DNA of 64,000 nt from Luzula sylvatica (taxonomy: Eukaryota > Streptophyta > Magnoliopsida > Poales > Juncaceae). The notes beneath the pieces are model-generated. The model did not search any database and had not been told where the DNA came from. It saw nothing but the letters and a program-made list of their open reading frames with translations. The stretch is from the NCBI GenBank assembly GCA_946800325.1, contig OX326956.1, forward strand, positions 39,174,052-39,238,051. The letters are read 5' to 3'. Shown here one piece after another: positions 23,401 to 33,953 of the stretch; the stretch's first letter is position 1; every line of letters begins with the position of its first letter. The translations under genes and the position numbers were made by a program.

Positions 23401-26032
23401 GAGAAAAACTAACGTACTCAATTAAGTAAATTAAGTATCGTACTTAAACGTTTTTAACCATCCGATTAAATTTGTAACCGTGATGATAATTTGTTGTTGA
23501 TAGACGGAATAATATTTCATCCTTCCGTTTGCCTCTTTCCCATTATAAGTTTTATTTCCAAAACAAGTAGCCATGGCTCTCTCTCTCCAATGAGGAACGA
23601 TCCCTCTCTCTATTAGCCGCAGAAGCTCTTCCTCCCTGCACGGCCTGCCGATGATCCGATCTCTCTTCGCTTCTCTCATGCACGGCTTGTCTCTCCACTG
23701 GATATTGTTATTGCCTCCTCCCTTTCAGTTCCCGAAACCCTACTAAGATCTTTTTATCTCGTTATTTTCTCTGAAATACCAAGGTATCAACGCACTGAAC
23801 CCTCTAATATGACCATACATCTTTCTTCTTTTTTCCTTCTTCTAGATTCGATGAAATTTTTGTACTTCTTTTATTTTCTGAGTCATGCTCTTTATAGAAA
23901 TCACGATTCTCTATCTTTACTATCAGATTGGAATCGTATCCGAATGTTCGAGAAGAGATATTGACAATAATCTGAAATTTGGCTGCATTGAATTATGCAT
24001 ATGAAATTACAGTCTTTTATACTTTAATTATGTACCTATTTGAAGTTTCAGGAAGAAAGAAATGACCTCGACTTTTAACGCTGCAAGCGCGGCAAATCAG
24101 GCAGCAGAGTATTACCTTGACGAGTACGATGCGTTTTAGGTATTATATTATTTCATTTTTGCAATTAGTAAATTTCAATTTTAATTGTTTGATTGAAATT
24201 TTAGATTGACTTATTTGGATGCTTTCCACTATATATTGGGCGCCCCATTTTGATCCTTCTGAAGAATGTTTCATGGACGGGCTCGAATTCTGATGGATAA
24301 GATGATAGTTGTGAACCATACTATTTACTTTGACGATTTATAGTTATTTTATGATTTGTAATGTCTAATTTGAGAAATTTGAGGGCTTATGCATAAAAAT
24401 CCCGAGCGAAATGCAAACGAAATAAAAATTGGTTTTTTTTTTCTTTTTTCTGAATTTCATGTAATTTAAGGGTTTTCAGGACTTGTTGGGGAACTTGTGA
24501 TTTAAATTTTATGATTTAGGGTTGTATGAATGATTTTCGATTTTATTTAATGATTTTTCATTGATGATTTTGCAGTCTAGTTTTATTGAATGATTTTCAA
24601 TTTCTAGTTTGGGAGTTTTGAGGACTTGTGCGTAAAAATCAAAATACAAAAGTAATGAAACTTTGATAACCAAAATTGCAGTCATATACATTAAATTGCT
24701 CATTTGTTTTACATATCCTCTTTGTAACAAAGTAGCATGGACAATGAAAACTAGCATGGACAGGCATGCTAAAAATAACATGGAACATACCAATTCTCAT
24801 GACTCTACAATTCATGCATACCGATGAAAACTACTTCAATACATACTAAACTCTACACTTTAGTAAATACATCACAATTTCAGTGTTACAAAACTACTTC
24901 AGCACTACAACTCTATACTTCAGTACCACTTCTTACAACTCGACACTTCAGTACATACACCCCAATTCCTCCCAACAATACTTCCCAAATCCAGAAGGAA
25001 TCTCGAGCCTCATGTACCGTCAAGACTACATGTACCAATGGGGCACAGACACCCAAGAATGCCTCGTCCAGTAGTGGTTGATTCATCTTGAGAGACCAAA
25101 TCAGAAACCGCACCAAGTTGGCTCCGTAATCATGATACTAAATCAACATCAACAAACTAATAACAAGAATGTAAATTAATGTTTTTCCATGAGTATCAAT
25201 TAATTACATTCATGAACATATTGCTCTTTTACCAAATTGTTCACAATTTTACATCAATTATTTATTAATCGCCAATTCACATTTCACATAAAAGGATAAT
25301 ATTGAAATAAGAAAAGTATCAAAAATAGAATTAATTACCAGCATAATAAAGGGTATAGGATAAGCCATTACAACCACACGCCTCGAAACCTACGCAAAAG
25401 GCAGGGCCTCTGCCTCATGTTAAGCACATGTATCCGATTTCGAGAGGGAGGGGCATCCATCAGGGGTAATGACCGGAAAGAGATCAAGCTACGAGAAAAT
25501 CTTCGATCAATTGAGGTATTAACTACATAATCAAAGAAAAGAAAATTGAAAGAATCATTCTTGAGAAACATAAACAAATGAAGTAAAACAAGATTCACCT
25601 CTTCGAGCAAAATTAGGTTAATTTCGACAATTAGCTTTATCTAATCTGGTAGAAGGAAGGGAGGCGGAGATATATTGATATTTGGGAACAAATCAGGAGA
25701 TAAAACGGTTAGGGTTTCGGCATCTAGAACAGAGGCCATAGCAAGATCGAGAGGAAAGAACATCCGTGCAGGGAGGTCCATCTAGAGAGAATCGAAGAGG
25801 AGCTCGAGCTGTTGGGAGAGCGACGACCCATCGAGAGGTCCAGTTGGAGAGAGAAACAAACCATGGAATAATTGAAGGATTTTGCAAAATAACCCAAGTT
25901 CTGAAGAGACAAGAGATGAATGCAAACGGAAGGAATAGTTTTGTTCCGTCTATCACATCTTAATGTTTTAATCAAGCGTACCTCTTAAACTAAATCAACG
26001 GCTCAGAACATTTAAGTACGTTAGCTTTTCTC
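23401..26032. mobile_element. Mutator-like element 1 (2.6 kb) with 10-bp TSD
   Basis: The termini are inverted repeats, GAGAAAAACTAACGTAC on the left and GTACGTTAGCTTTTCTC on the right, and similarity continues in patches for over 150 bases (GATAGACGGAA, TTCCGTTTGC, CCTCCCTGCACGG). A perfect TSD, GTTACACTAA, lies at 23391-23400 and 26033-26042. Long inverted ends with 9-10 bp duplications indicate the Mutator superfamily. No transposase is visible. The interior holds at least one splice-bounded exon-like segment, so this could be a gene-capturing Pack-MULE. The ORFs on either strand at the ends lie within the inverted repeats. Confidence 0.85.
24052..24139 (+). pseudogene. Exon-like segment inside Mutator-like element 1
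   Basis: After an acceptor-like TTTCAG, the frame reads KKEM, then TSTFNAASAANQAAEYY and LDEYDAF before a TAG whose last bases also form an AG|GTATTA donor-like junction. The Ala/Asn/Tyr/Asp-rich peptide and splice-like borders suggest a captured exon; I do not recognise the donor gene. A short ORF from ATG 24062 to the stop encodes 25 residues. It may be chance. Confidence 0.35.
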
Positions 26033-26038
26033 GTTACA

Positions 26039-26042
<4 letters not shown>

Positions 26043-26080
<38 letters not shown>

Positions 26081-26087
26081 AAGAATA
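26043..26087. repeat. (TA)n microsatellite between the two Mutator-like elements
   Basis: A pure TA run of about 35 bases follows the TSD of the first element and ends just before the terminus of the second. A second TA run lies at 30530-30553 on the other side of that element. Confidence 0.9.
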
Positions 26088-26940
26088 ACTAAAAAACTTG
26101 TACAAGTTGTACCTATTTTTTGCTTGAGGGTTTTTAACCCTTAGATTCACGTCCAGATCCGTGCAAAACTCTTATTACATCCAATCACGTTACTTGCTGT
26201 TATCTCTAGTTATCTCCGTTAAAACCTTCTCCTTTCTCTCAACCCACCCATGGCAGCTTTCTCTCGAGCTCGCAACTCATCCATGGCAGCTCCTTTTTTC
26301 CCATTAAGCGGCTTCGGCTTCTTTAAGATCTCTACTTCCTCCAGATTGTTGCTGTGGAAACGGCTACAGTGAAGAGGCTTCTTTAAGATCGCGTAAAAAT
26401 TAAGTGAAGGCTCCAGTTAAAGGACTCTGTATGTGCGACTGGAGAGGAGGTGAGTTTCTCGCCGAAGGACGACTCTCTCTCGGAGGAAGTCCCACCAATC
26501 GTCGAAAATCTCTTCTAGAAGGTGAGTTTTGATCTTTTATGAATTTGGGGGTGGAGAATTTACAATTTTGAGCAATTTAAAAATTAATTGGGAACTGATT
26601 GAGAATCTACCTGAAATTGAAAGTAATTGGAAATTTCTCAGATATTGTGCTATTTGAACCAGTAATTGGATATTTATCTCACCAATTCTTCCTGAATTTA
26701 TTACTTCTATTAATATATTGAAATTATTACTTCTATTTAATATCAGTTTTGAACCGGTAATTGGGAATTTATCTCAACATATTTTACTGAAATTGTACTG
26801 TTTTTGTCAATAATCTATTTTTCGAAAACTATTACTTCTATTTCATTGAATTATTACTTTTTTTTAATATCACTTTGAGCCAGCAATTGAGAATTTTCTG
26901 AACCAATTATCTCAATTGGACTATTTGAATCAGTCTCTGA

Positions 26941-27145
26941 GATATCGAAGCCCCTCCAGATCTTGACAATATTATTGATTTTTGGGATAATTCTGATCCA
27001 GTCCCCGTGACAGGTGTTAATTACGATGAAGAAACCTTGTACAAGAGGTCGAGCACGAATCTTGATGCAAATGTTGAAGAATCATCAAACAAGATTGACA
27101 AGTTATCTTACATAACAAGGACTAGGAGTCATAAGAGAAGTCAAG
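26941..27145 (+). pseudogene. Captured exon-like coding segment
   Basis: An open frame of 68 codons begins after an in-frame TGA, reads DIEAPPDLDNIIDFWDNSDP and VNYDEETLYKRSS, continues to YITRTRSHKRSQ, and stops at a donor-like AAG|GTATAT. The acidic and then basic composition is protein-like, unlike the surroundings. I do not recognise the family. It lies inside Mutator-like element 2 and could be a captured host exon or part of the element's own gene. Confidence 0.35.
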
Positions 27146-27492
27146 GTATATACTTTTTAAATAGATATTGTTAGGTTGATACATGAAGCTAATGTCCTTA
27201 GAGGGAGAGAGGAGGTGATTTGTGCTCAACATTATTACATCGTAGAAGTTTGTATGATTTTTTTTAGATGCCAAATTTTGAATAAATTATTTGAAGATGA
27301 TCCTAGTTAGGGTTTTGTGTCTCAAATATTAATTGTAATATGTATGTGTATGAAATATGTATCTGTATTGAATGTGTAGCATATTGAAATGTAAATATGT
27401 GTTCAATGCGTGTGTATTGAAATATGATATTGGATCGACTGTGTATTGGTACGAAACATGTATTCTATTAAATGTATTGAATTATAAGATTA

Positions 27493-27522
27493 CTAGCAAT
27501 ACTCCCGCGCAATTGCGCGGAG
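27493..27522 (-). mobile_element. Helitron 3' terminus, second family
   Basis: On the minus strand the sequence is a GC palindrome (CTCCGCGCAATTGCGCGGGA), five to six bases and then CTAG followed by T, the hallmark of a Helitron 3' end. The matching 5' end, expected to the right on the plus-strand map, was not found, so the length is unknown. Confidence 0.65.
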
Positions 27523-30003
27523 CATCGTGTCTTTTTGTGATATATTTTATTAAATTGTCGTCTTCATAAAAGAGGACACATTTATTCTAGCTGACCTATT
27601 AAATAAATTGAGCAAATACCATTGTGTACTTCAGTTTCACATGGAAAAATATTTCATTTCCAATCCAAGCACCAAACAAAGAAACATCAAAGAATACTGT
27701 TCTCGCTGCCATCTCAGTAACAAACTATCGAATGTTGAATTATTTTCACCCGTAAGAGTATGCATCACAATTCCGACAAAACAATCGTAATGCACGAAAT
27801 CAATTTTTATCCATAATTTAAACATAACAAAGCAAACTACAAAGCAGGAACTTGATAATTTTGTCAACCAAAGAAAAATGTCCAAGTCCAGAGAAAGCAT
27901 GTGTTAACACTCCATTTTGTATCTATCCAAAAAAAAAACATATGGAAAAAAAAAATTTGGATCATAACGGGTCATATGAGCAGATTTCGGCATGAATGAT
28001 CCGAGTTTGTCAAACCTGTCAAGCAACCCATTGTTATTCAGAATAGTAGGAAGGTCTTTGTGTATGTTTTTGCTTCCAAAATACCTTCCAAAAAGGATAA
28101 TCTAATTATAATACCTTCCACCTCCGATTGATTAGAGTTTGCTACCAGGACTACACCATCATCAATCCTACTTCATCCCGCCTATATGCAAATGCCATGA
28201 AAAAACAGAAAAAGAAGAAAAATAACAGCTATGAAATTTCAATTGTTATTTGACTAATTGAATTGAAATGAAGTCTCATTCAAATGATCTAAACAAAAAC
28301 GCATACCAATTAAGTCTAATGAACTCTGAATCAACTAAAATTAAATGTAAATCGCCTTCTTTTTGCTAGATCAACAAAGAAATAAAACCTCCACCATTGT
28401 ATGGACCACTGCCCTTTAAATGATAAATCAAAGTTATGACTATGTAAAATAATCTATAATAGTATGATAAAAGGTATTAGAAAACAAATCTATCTTTTTT
28501 ATTTGCAACAAAAAAACTCGACTGAATCTTTTTTGTGGTCAGTATGTTGACAGCCAGTAATCTCAGGGTCGCTGAAATCATCCTCAGAAAATAACAGATA
28601 TATCAGAATATATGCCCGCAATTCAAATAACATAAGATTTCAATTAGAACGATAACGCAGACAAATTGGCACACTAATTAAGGTTTAGATTTGTAAAGAG
28701 TGATACATGTCAAAGCATACAACAATCAATACCAAACCCTAAACCGAAAAGCTAATCGATTGATTATGATAAATTTGTCATTAACTACAGATTAATGAAA
28801 ATAATATACAACTTTCTGGAATAGGCCTCGCAGTAATCAAGCCGCAACCCGTACGTACCTGATCTGAAGCAAGTAGCAGGAGACGCGTGACTCCTCGATG
28901 AAGAACAGCAGTAACAGGATGAGAGGAGAGGCGTTTCACCGTGGTTGGAGCATGGATTTTGATTTGTTTCGAGTCAAAAGCAAGGATTTAGCGAATAATT
29001 GGGAAAAATACGAAACAGTAAATAATTAGAACAAAAAATCTATTTTCCTTTTGATTCAGCCAACAAAGACAGAAAAACCAATCCCCAAAAATCCCTAGGG
29101 GCGAAATGTGTATGGAAACGCAAAAACAACCTGCAAAATGCACAAATTCATGCACAAATCGAACATGAATCAAGCAACCAACTAACTACACAACAAAGTG
29201 AAGTGAAAAAATCGAACAGAAAACGAATTACCTTCAGCAAACGTGAAATCGTTGTCGTAAACGTCTGTTTTTCTGCCCAGCGGAGATGGAACGAAGAAAA
29301 AACGAACACATAGGCGGGGTTTCGTTTCCGCTGCGTGTCCGTCGCAAGGGCTTGAAAATCGCACCGTTCTTGTTGGCTAGGTTTTTTTCTTTCGCTCTTC
29401 CGTGTTGTCTAGGGTTTACCCGGTCCAGCCTCTAAGCCAGCGTCACACCCGCCGCCGAAATCGCTCGAAAAATCGCCTGAATCACTCCAAAATCGCACTG
29501 CTCTCGCCAGCTAGGGTTTTTGTTTCTGGCGGAGTGTTTGTGGCCAGGAGAGAGGAGAGAGAAAGAGGAGATATATTTGTTGTCAGGCCAAACAAACTGA
29601 ATGAACTTGGTTCATAGTGGTCCGAGCCATGTAAAATTCGTTAATATAGCAGGTGTATGTAGACCGAGTTCAGGAATAAACGAACGGTTCTGATTCATCT
29701 AGAAAAATTACAGCTGAATCGGACGGCTGATATCTTCTTGATGACGTGGCCGAACAGGAAAAGAGATAGAACAGTAAAATTATACTAATTAAAATATCCA
29801 ATATGATATGGTACCATTTTAAACATTTTGTTAGTGTTTCCGAGTTTAAAGTGGTAATATTCAGTGGCACCCATATTACTACTCGACATTTTTATGGTAC
29901 TAGTCTCAAGTCACATAAACCAGGGGGTCTAATGAGAGAGATCGTCTGGATTTAGGGTTTTAGGACCACACGATCTGAAGAGTGTTCGAGAGAGAGGAGA
30001 ACG
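27523..30003. other. Interior of Mutator-like element 2, mostly unassigned
   Basis: No clear gene. GC content rises at about 28850-29600, with purine/pyrimidine-rich UTR-like stretches on the minus strand that could be captured gene leader sequence. Part of it may belong to the Helitron ending at 27493. Confidence 0.3.
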
Positions 30004-30011
30004 CAATCTGG

Positions 30012-30255
30012 GAGTGAGGTTTCTCTGTGGCCTTCCAGTGGAAGCCACATGTGAAACCGCTGACGTGGTCTCGTTTCATTGGTCAATACAATATATTTTG
30101 CACATAAACCCCTACTTTATATAAATTAACTGTTTAGGACTTCCATAAAAATAGGGGTTTATATGTAAAAATACATTGTATTGACCAATGAAACGAGGCC
30201 ACGTCAGCGGTTTCACATGTGGCTTCCACTGGAAGGCCACAGAGAAACCTCACTC
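30012..30255. mobile_element. Foldback MITE (244 bp) with 8-bp TSD
   Basis: The element is an almost perfect hairpin: arms of about 100 bases start GAGTGAGGTTTCTCTGTGGC on both strands and differ at only a few positions, with a loop of about 40 bases. It is flanked by CAATCTGG on both sides (30004-30011 and 30256-30263). It lies inside the right end of Mutator-like element 2. The long arms and GAG start suggest a Mutator-related MITE. Confidence 0.88.
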
Positions 30256-30518
30256 CAATCTGGAGCTTTGGAGAGGGATCGAGAAGGTCGATCTGGAGAC
30301 TTGAGCAGCTTTGTAGAAGGGTCGAGAGAGGTGGGATCTGGAGCAGCTCTCGAGAAGACTCAGAAGAGTATAACTTGAGAGGGAAGTTGGTTTTCACGGA
30401 GCTGTCAAATGAAGCCATCTCTAATTAACGGGGACATGTTTGCACAAATCTTGTTATGATCCGACGGTTAAAAAGCCTCAAGCAAAATATTGGTACAACT
30501 TGTACAAGCTTTTTAGTG

Positions 30519-30529
<11 letters not shown>

Positions 30530-30554
<25 letters not shown>

Positions 30555-30797
30555 ACAATAAAATAATTTTGTCGTAATTAGTATATTCGTATGATTAATA
30601 TAATATTATATATATTATTGTAATAATCTACAATAAGTATATTATTATATTAAAATATATTATTTAATTATTATGTAGATATAATTTATATAATATTATA
30701 TATATTAGTGTAACAATACATCATAATTATATTATAATTTTTATATCCATATAATTACTATTATATTATATATTGTAATAATGTATAATAATATTAT
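30530..30797. repeat. TA run and inner part of the right AT-rich arm
   Basis: After a (TA)n run the AT-rich sequence at 30706-30797 is the reverse complement of 23300-23400, including TTAGTGTAAC, the reverse of the TSD sequence of Mutator-like element 1. Confidence 0.7.
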
Positions 30798-30805
30798 AAT
30801 ATATC

Positions 30806-31909
30806 CTATGTTACGCGGATACTTCAAAAACGTAGAAGTATCATGTGGATACGGGTACGATACGGCTCGGATACGTATCGTATACGCCACGTGGCATATC
30901 CGATTATTTTAATATTTATTTTTTTCGGATACGGCGGGGATACGGCAGGATACGGCTGGGATACTCCATTTATGATACTTCGGCCCATTATATATTTTGG
31001 CCCAATAATATTTTTAAATAAACTAGGACAATATCCCGCACTTCGCTGCGGGGTATATTATTTGATAAGAAATAATATAATAAGCAAAAGTAATAATTTT
31101 ATATATTATTTGATATATTTAGAATTGGTACGAATCAAAAATATTATAATAAGCACAAAAAAACGCAGCTTGGTACCAATGAAAACTGTTATAATAAGCC
31201 AAAAATAATAATAATACCAGCTCAGGCTAACAAAAAGTATTTGTGTGAATAGTATTTTGTTAACAGTAAAATTATAGTATACAAATTATTTTTATTAATA
31301 CGATAAAAAATTCAAATATTTTATTTAGAACACAAGACATATGTCAATTATTTTTATTAATACGATGAAAAATTCAAATATTTTATTTAGAACACAAGAC
31401 ATATGTCAAAGAAAATAAAATTCCCAAAAAAAAAAAAAAGACGGACAGTACCGGGTGAACAGTAACGAGATGAACAGTACAATGGTGAACAGTATCGAGC
31501 AGTGAACAGTACCAGGGTGAGCAGTGAACAGTATCGATGAACAGTCCCAGGGTGGTGTGGCCTCACCATATCTCTAGTATCCAAAAAATTAATGGGAGGG
31601 GAGAATTTCATAGGATACTTGTAGGATACTTCTATGATACTTCTAAATTAATTCTATGATACTTCTAAAATAAATTTAGAATACTTTTATGATACTTGTA
31701 TTGTTATGTTGATTTTATTTATTATCATGATATTTAAATTCAAAATATTATTTAATATATTATTTATTTATTTATTATGTACAATATAAATATATTAAAA
31801 TAATAATTATATAGGCGTATCCGTATCCGTGATTTTTTGAAAAATTGTCGTATCGCCGTATCCGTATCGTATCGGATACGATACCCGTATCCGTATCCGT
31901 GCAACATAG
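30806..31909. mobile_element. hAT family A element, copy 2, interrupted by a Helitron
   Basis: The ends are CTATGTTACGCGGATAC and GTATCCGTGCAACATAG, with a perfect 8-bp TSD AATATATC (30798-30805 and 31910-31917). Without the inserted Helitron (31023-31604) it is about 522 bp and collinear with copy 1. GGATACGG repeats in the left end and CGTATCC repeats in the right end are well preserved. No transposase. Confidence 0.9.
31023..31604 (-). mobile_element. Short non-autonomous Helitron, copy 2
   Basis: It is nearly identical to 11457-12010. Read on the minus strand it starts TCTCCCCTCCCATTAATTTT and ends with the GC hairpin, ATATTGTC and CTAG, followed by host T. It sits at an AT-type site in the middle of hAT copy 2; host sequence (TTTTTAAATAAA and then a TTATATATGATACTT-like stretch) continues across it. 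A GAACAGT(A/C) tandem array at 31440-31550 is shared with copy 1. The minus ORF 31387-31611 is this array translated. Confidence 0.88.
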
Positions 31910-31917
31910 AATATATC

Positions 31918-32060
31918 TATGTAAGTAATATAATATTATTACATGGATAAAATTATATATTATAATAATTATATCCATATAATATAATATTATATATATT
32001 ATTGTAATAATATATAATTATTAAATTATAATAATAAAATAATTATGTCATAATTATTTC
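31918..32060. repeat. Outer part of the right AT-rich arm
   Basis: Reverse complement of about 23140-23300 (TCCATGTAATA...TTATATATTATAATAATTAT...ATGGATATAA). It continues the arm at 30706-30797 across the inserted hAT copy 2. The expected outer terminus with CCGCTTGCCAAA is not found to the right. Confidence 0.7.
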
Positions 32061-32419
32061 AACTAACCGTTAATGAATTATTTTTTTTGTTAATTCTCAT
32101 ACTAATTAATTGTTAACGGGTCATATAAAGAGTGTGTGGGGAATTTGAGAGACACGGTATATTATATTTATCCTTTTAATTTTTAAGTCGTAACCATTGT
32201 TTTTTGGACACCAGAACTACTAATTGAGTTTGAGGTGTTCTTTTTTTTTTTTAATTTTAATTTAGTATTGAAACGTGAGTACATTTGTACAAATTTATAG
32301 ACAGATTTTTTGTATTTGTTTGCATAATTGTATTGTCTTTTCTGTTTTTCATTTTTCAATTCATTGGAGCAAGCTCATTTGTTCTTCGTCCGAAACTTTC
32401 ACTAAATTTCTTTGGGTAA
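32061..32419. other. AT-rich spacer
   Basis: No gene; poly-T and TAATTAATTG-rich sequence only. Confidence 0.4.
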
Positions 32420-32697
32420 TTTTACCGAACCCCTCAAACCCACTTTGGCCTTGCCGATATGGGTTTGAGGGGAATTCCCATCCCCAAATTGCACCCCCAA
32501 AATTCAATTGATGGTTAATTGAAATTTGAATTAACGATTAATTCAAAGTTAATTATCGGTTAATACAATTGTATTATTTATTAACAAAAATTAATAATTT
32601 TAATTAACAGTTAATAGAATCTTGGGTACACGAATTGGGGACACGAATCAATCCCCCCATATCGGCACACCCGTGGTGGGTTTGGGGGTAGGATAAA
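32420..32697. mobile_element. MITE with CCCTCAAACCCAC ends
   Basis: The left end (ACCCCTCAAACCCAC...GCCGATATGGG) and the right end (CCCATATCGGC...GTGGGTTTGGGGGT) are inverted copies, with an AT-rich GGTTAAT-repeat core. The borders are approximate and no certain TSD is seen. Confidence 0.65.
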
Positions 32698-32960
32698 TGG
32701 CCTCAATTTCTTTTACAAAAAAACTACAAAAATGATATTTACAAAATCTAAAGTAGGTTAGGAAAAAAGAAAGGAATAAAGCCAACATCAATAAGAAACA
32801 ATATATTTGTTTCTTCTAAATTCTCCCACATCATTCATTAATAAATCAACATAACACCGCTATTTAATAAATTACGGTATTGCGTTTTAGAAAAAAAAAT
32901 TGTTTTTTGGGTAATAACGACCCTACTGCACCGCTATTTGAATAATTTATGTATATTTAT

Positions 32961-33124
32961 CAATGTTTTAAATTGCGATATAGCGGTCAATTGCGCTTGG
33001 ACTGTAATTTGCATATGATCACCAATATTGCGGCGCTATTTAGTGGGTTGCGGTATTGCGTTTTGTAAATATTTATTGCGATTTGCGCTATAATGGCGCA
33101 ATTGCGCCGCAATTTAAATCATTG
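32961..33124. mobile_element. hAT-like MITE family B, copy 1 (164 bp)
   Basis: The inverted ends are CAATGTTTTAAATTGCG and CGCAATTTAAATCATTG; the perfect 8-bp TSD is ATATTTAT (32953-32960 and 33125-33132). The interior is a GC/AT alternation (GCGATATAGCGG, TTGCGATTTGCGC) that can fold on itself. Sister copies lie at 39182 and 43730. Confidence 0.9.
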
Positions 33125-33132
33125 ATATTTAT

Positions 33133-33479
33133 ATAAAGTGTGCTTGAAATGAGTTGAAAACTAGTCTCATTTTTATTTCAGTAGCTAGTTTTTAGTAATT
33201 ATTTTTATCAACAAATATTGATTTTATCAATTAATTTGCTAATAGTTAACAAAAATAGTTACTACAAAACGAGCTGCTGAAATTAAAATAGTTCTTGAAA
33301 TTAAAATTAAAATTAGCGACAATATTATTTTAATCCTAATTTTAAGTTTCATTAATTAATTGTTAATTAAAGGACATATTCGCAAATATATTTGATGTTA
33401 ATAGATGCATTATAGTTACGGTTCATTAAAGGATCACAATGTGTCATATGGATACAACGGGCAAATGACAAAAAAACTC
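33133..33479. other. AT-rich spacer
   Basis: No gene or bounded element; AAATTAAAATTA-rich. Confidence 0.4.
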
Positions 33480-33870
33480 GCATAAATTTGAGGTTACAAA
33501 ATTTCATATATACCCGTGCAAAATGAGCAAATACAAAAAAAATTGAAAAGCAAAAAAAGGACCAAAATGTAAAAAGGAAAATTACAAAAAAAAAATTGAA
33601 CTTACGAAATTGCATACATAACCCTGCCCAATGAGCAAATTAGAAAAAAAATTGGAAAATAAGAAAAAATGATCAAAATGTAGAAAAGGACCAAAAATAG
33701 AAAATAGAAAAATGATCAAAATGTAAAAAAGGACCAAAATGTAAATAAACCAAAAAAAGGACCAAAATATAAAATAAAAAGGACCAAAATGTAAAAAAGA
33801 CCAAAATGTAAATTAAAAAGGACCAAAATGTAAATAAACCAAAAAAAGGACCAAAATATAAAAAAGGTGA
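33480..33870. repeat. Minisatellite of AAAAAGGACCAAAATGTA-type units
   Basis: Two longer imperfect copies of a TGAGCAAAT...AAAAATTGGAAA segment pass into at least eight short units of AAAAGGACCAAAATGTAAA. The block ends at GGTGACGTGGCCTCATG, a phrase also present at the Helitron 5' ends, so it may belong to a decayed Helitron. The minus ORF 33673-33891 is the repeat translated. Confidence 0.8.
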
Positions 33871-33953
33871 CGTGGCCTCATGTATGATCAAGAATTTTCT
33901 TTAATTTATACATATTATGAATATTTTCTCTCAAATCGTGACAATAAAATAAG

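Larger units (their letters stand above)
26088..30517. mobile_element. Mutator-like element 2 (4.4 kb), nested content
   Basis: The ends are inverted: ACTAAAAAACTTGTACAAGT on the left and ACTTGTACAAGCTTTTTAGT on the right. Similarity continues (TTTTGCTTGAGG, TTTTTAACC, GTGCAAA, CTCCGT(T/G)AAAACC) for roughly 170 bases. Such long diverged ends fit a Mutator-like element. No exact TSD is visible, perhaps because both flanks are simple TA/TC repeats. No transposase is seen. Inside are an exon-like segment, a Helitron 3' end and a foldback MITE. The ORFs at 29182-29617 and 30134-30428 are incidental. Confidence 0.7.

Noticed and set aside
31387..31611. Minus ORF with repeated YCSP peptides
   Set aside because: It is the GAACAGT tandem array of the Helitron read in one frame.
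33673..33891. Minus ORF rich in FWSF and FGPF repeats, resembling a membrane protein
   Set aside because: It is the GGACCAAAATGTA minisatellite in translation.
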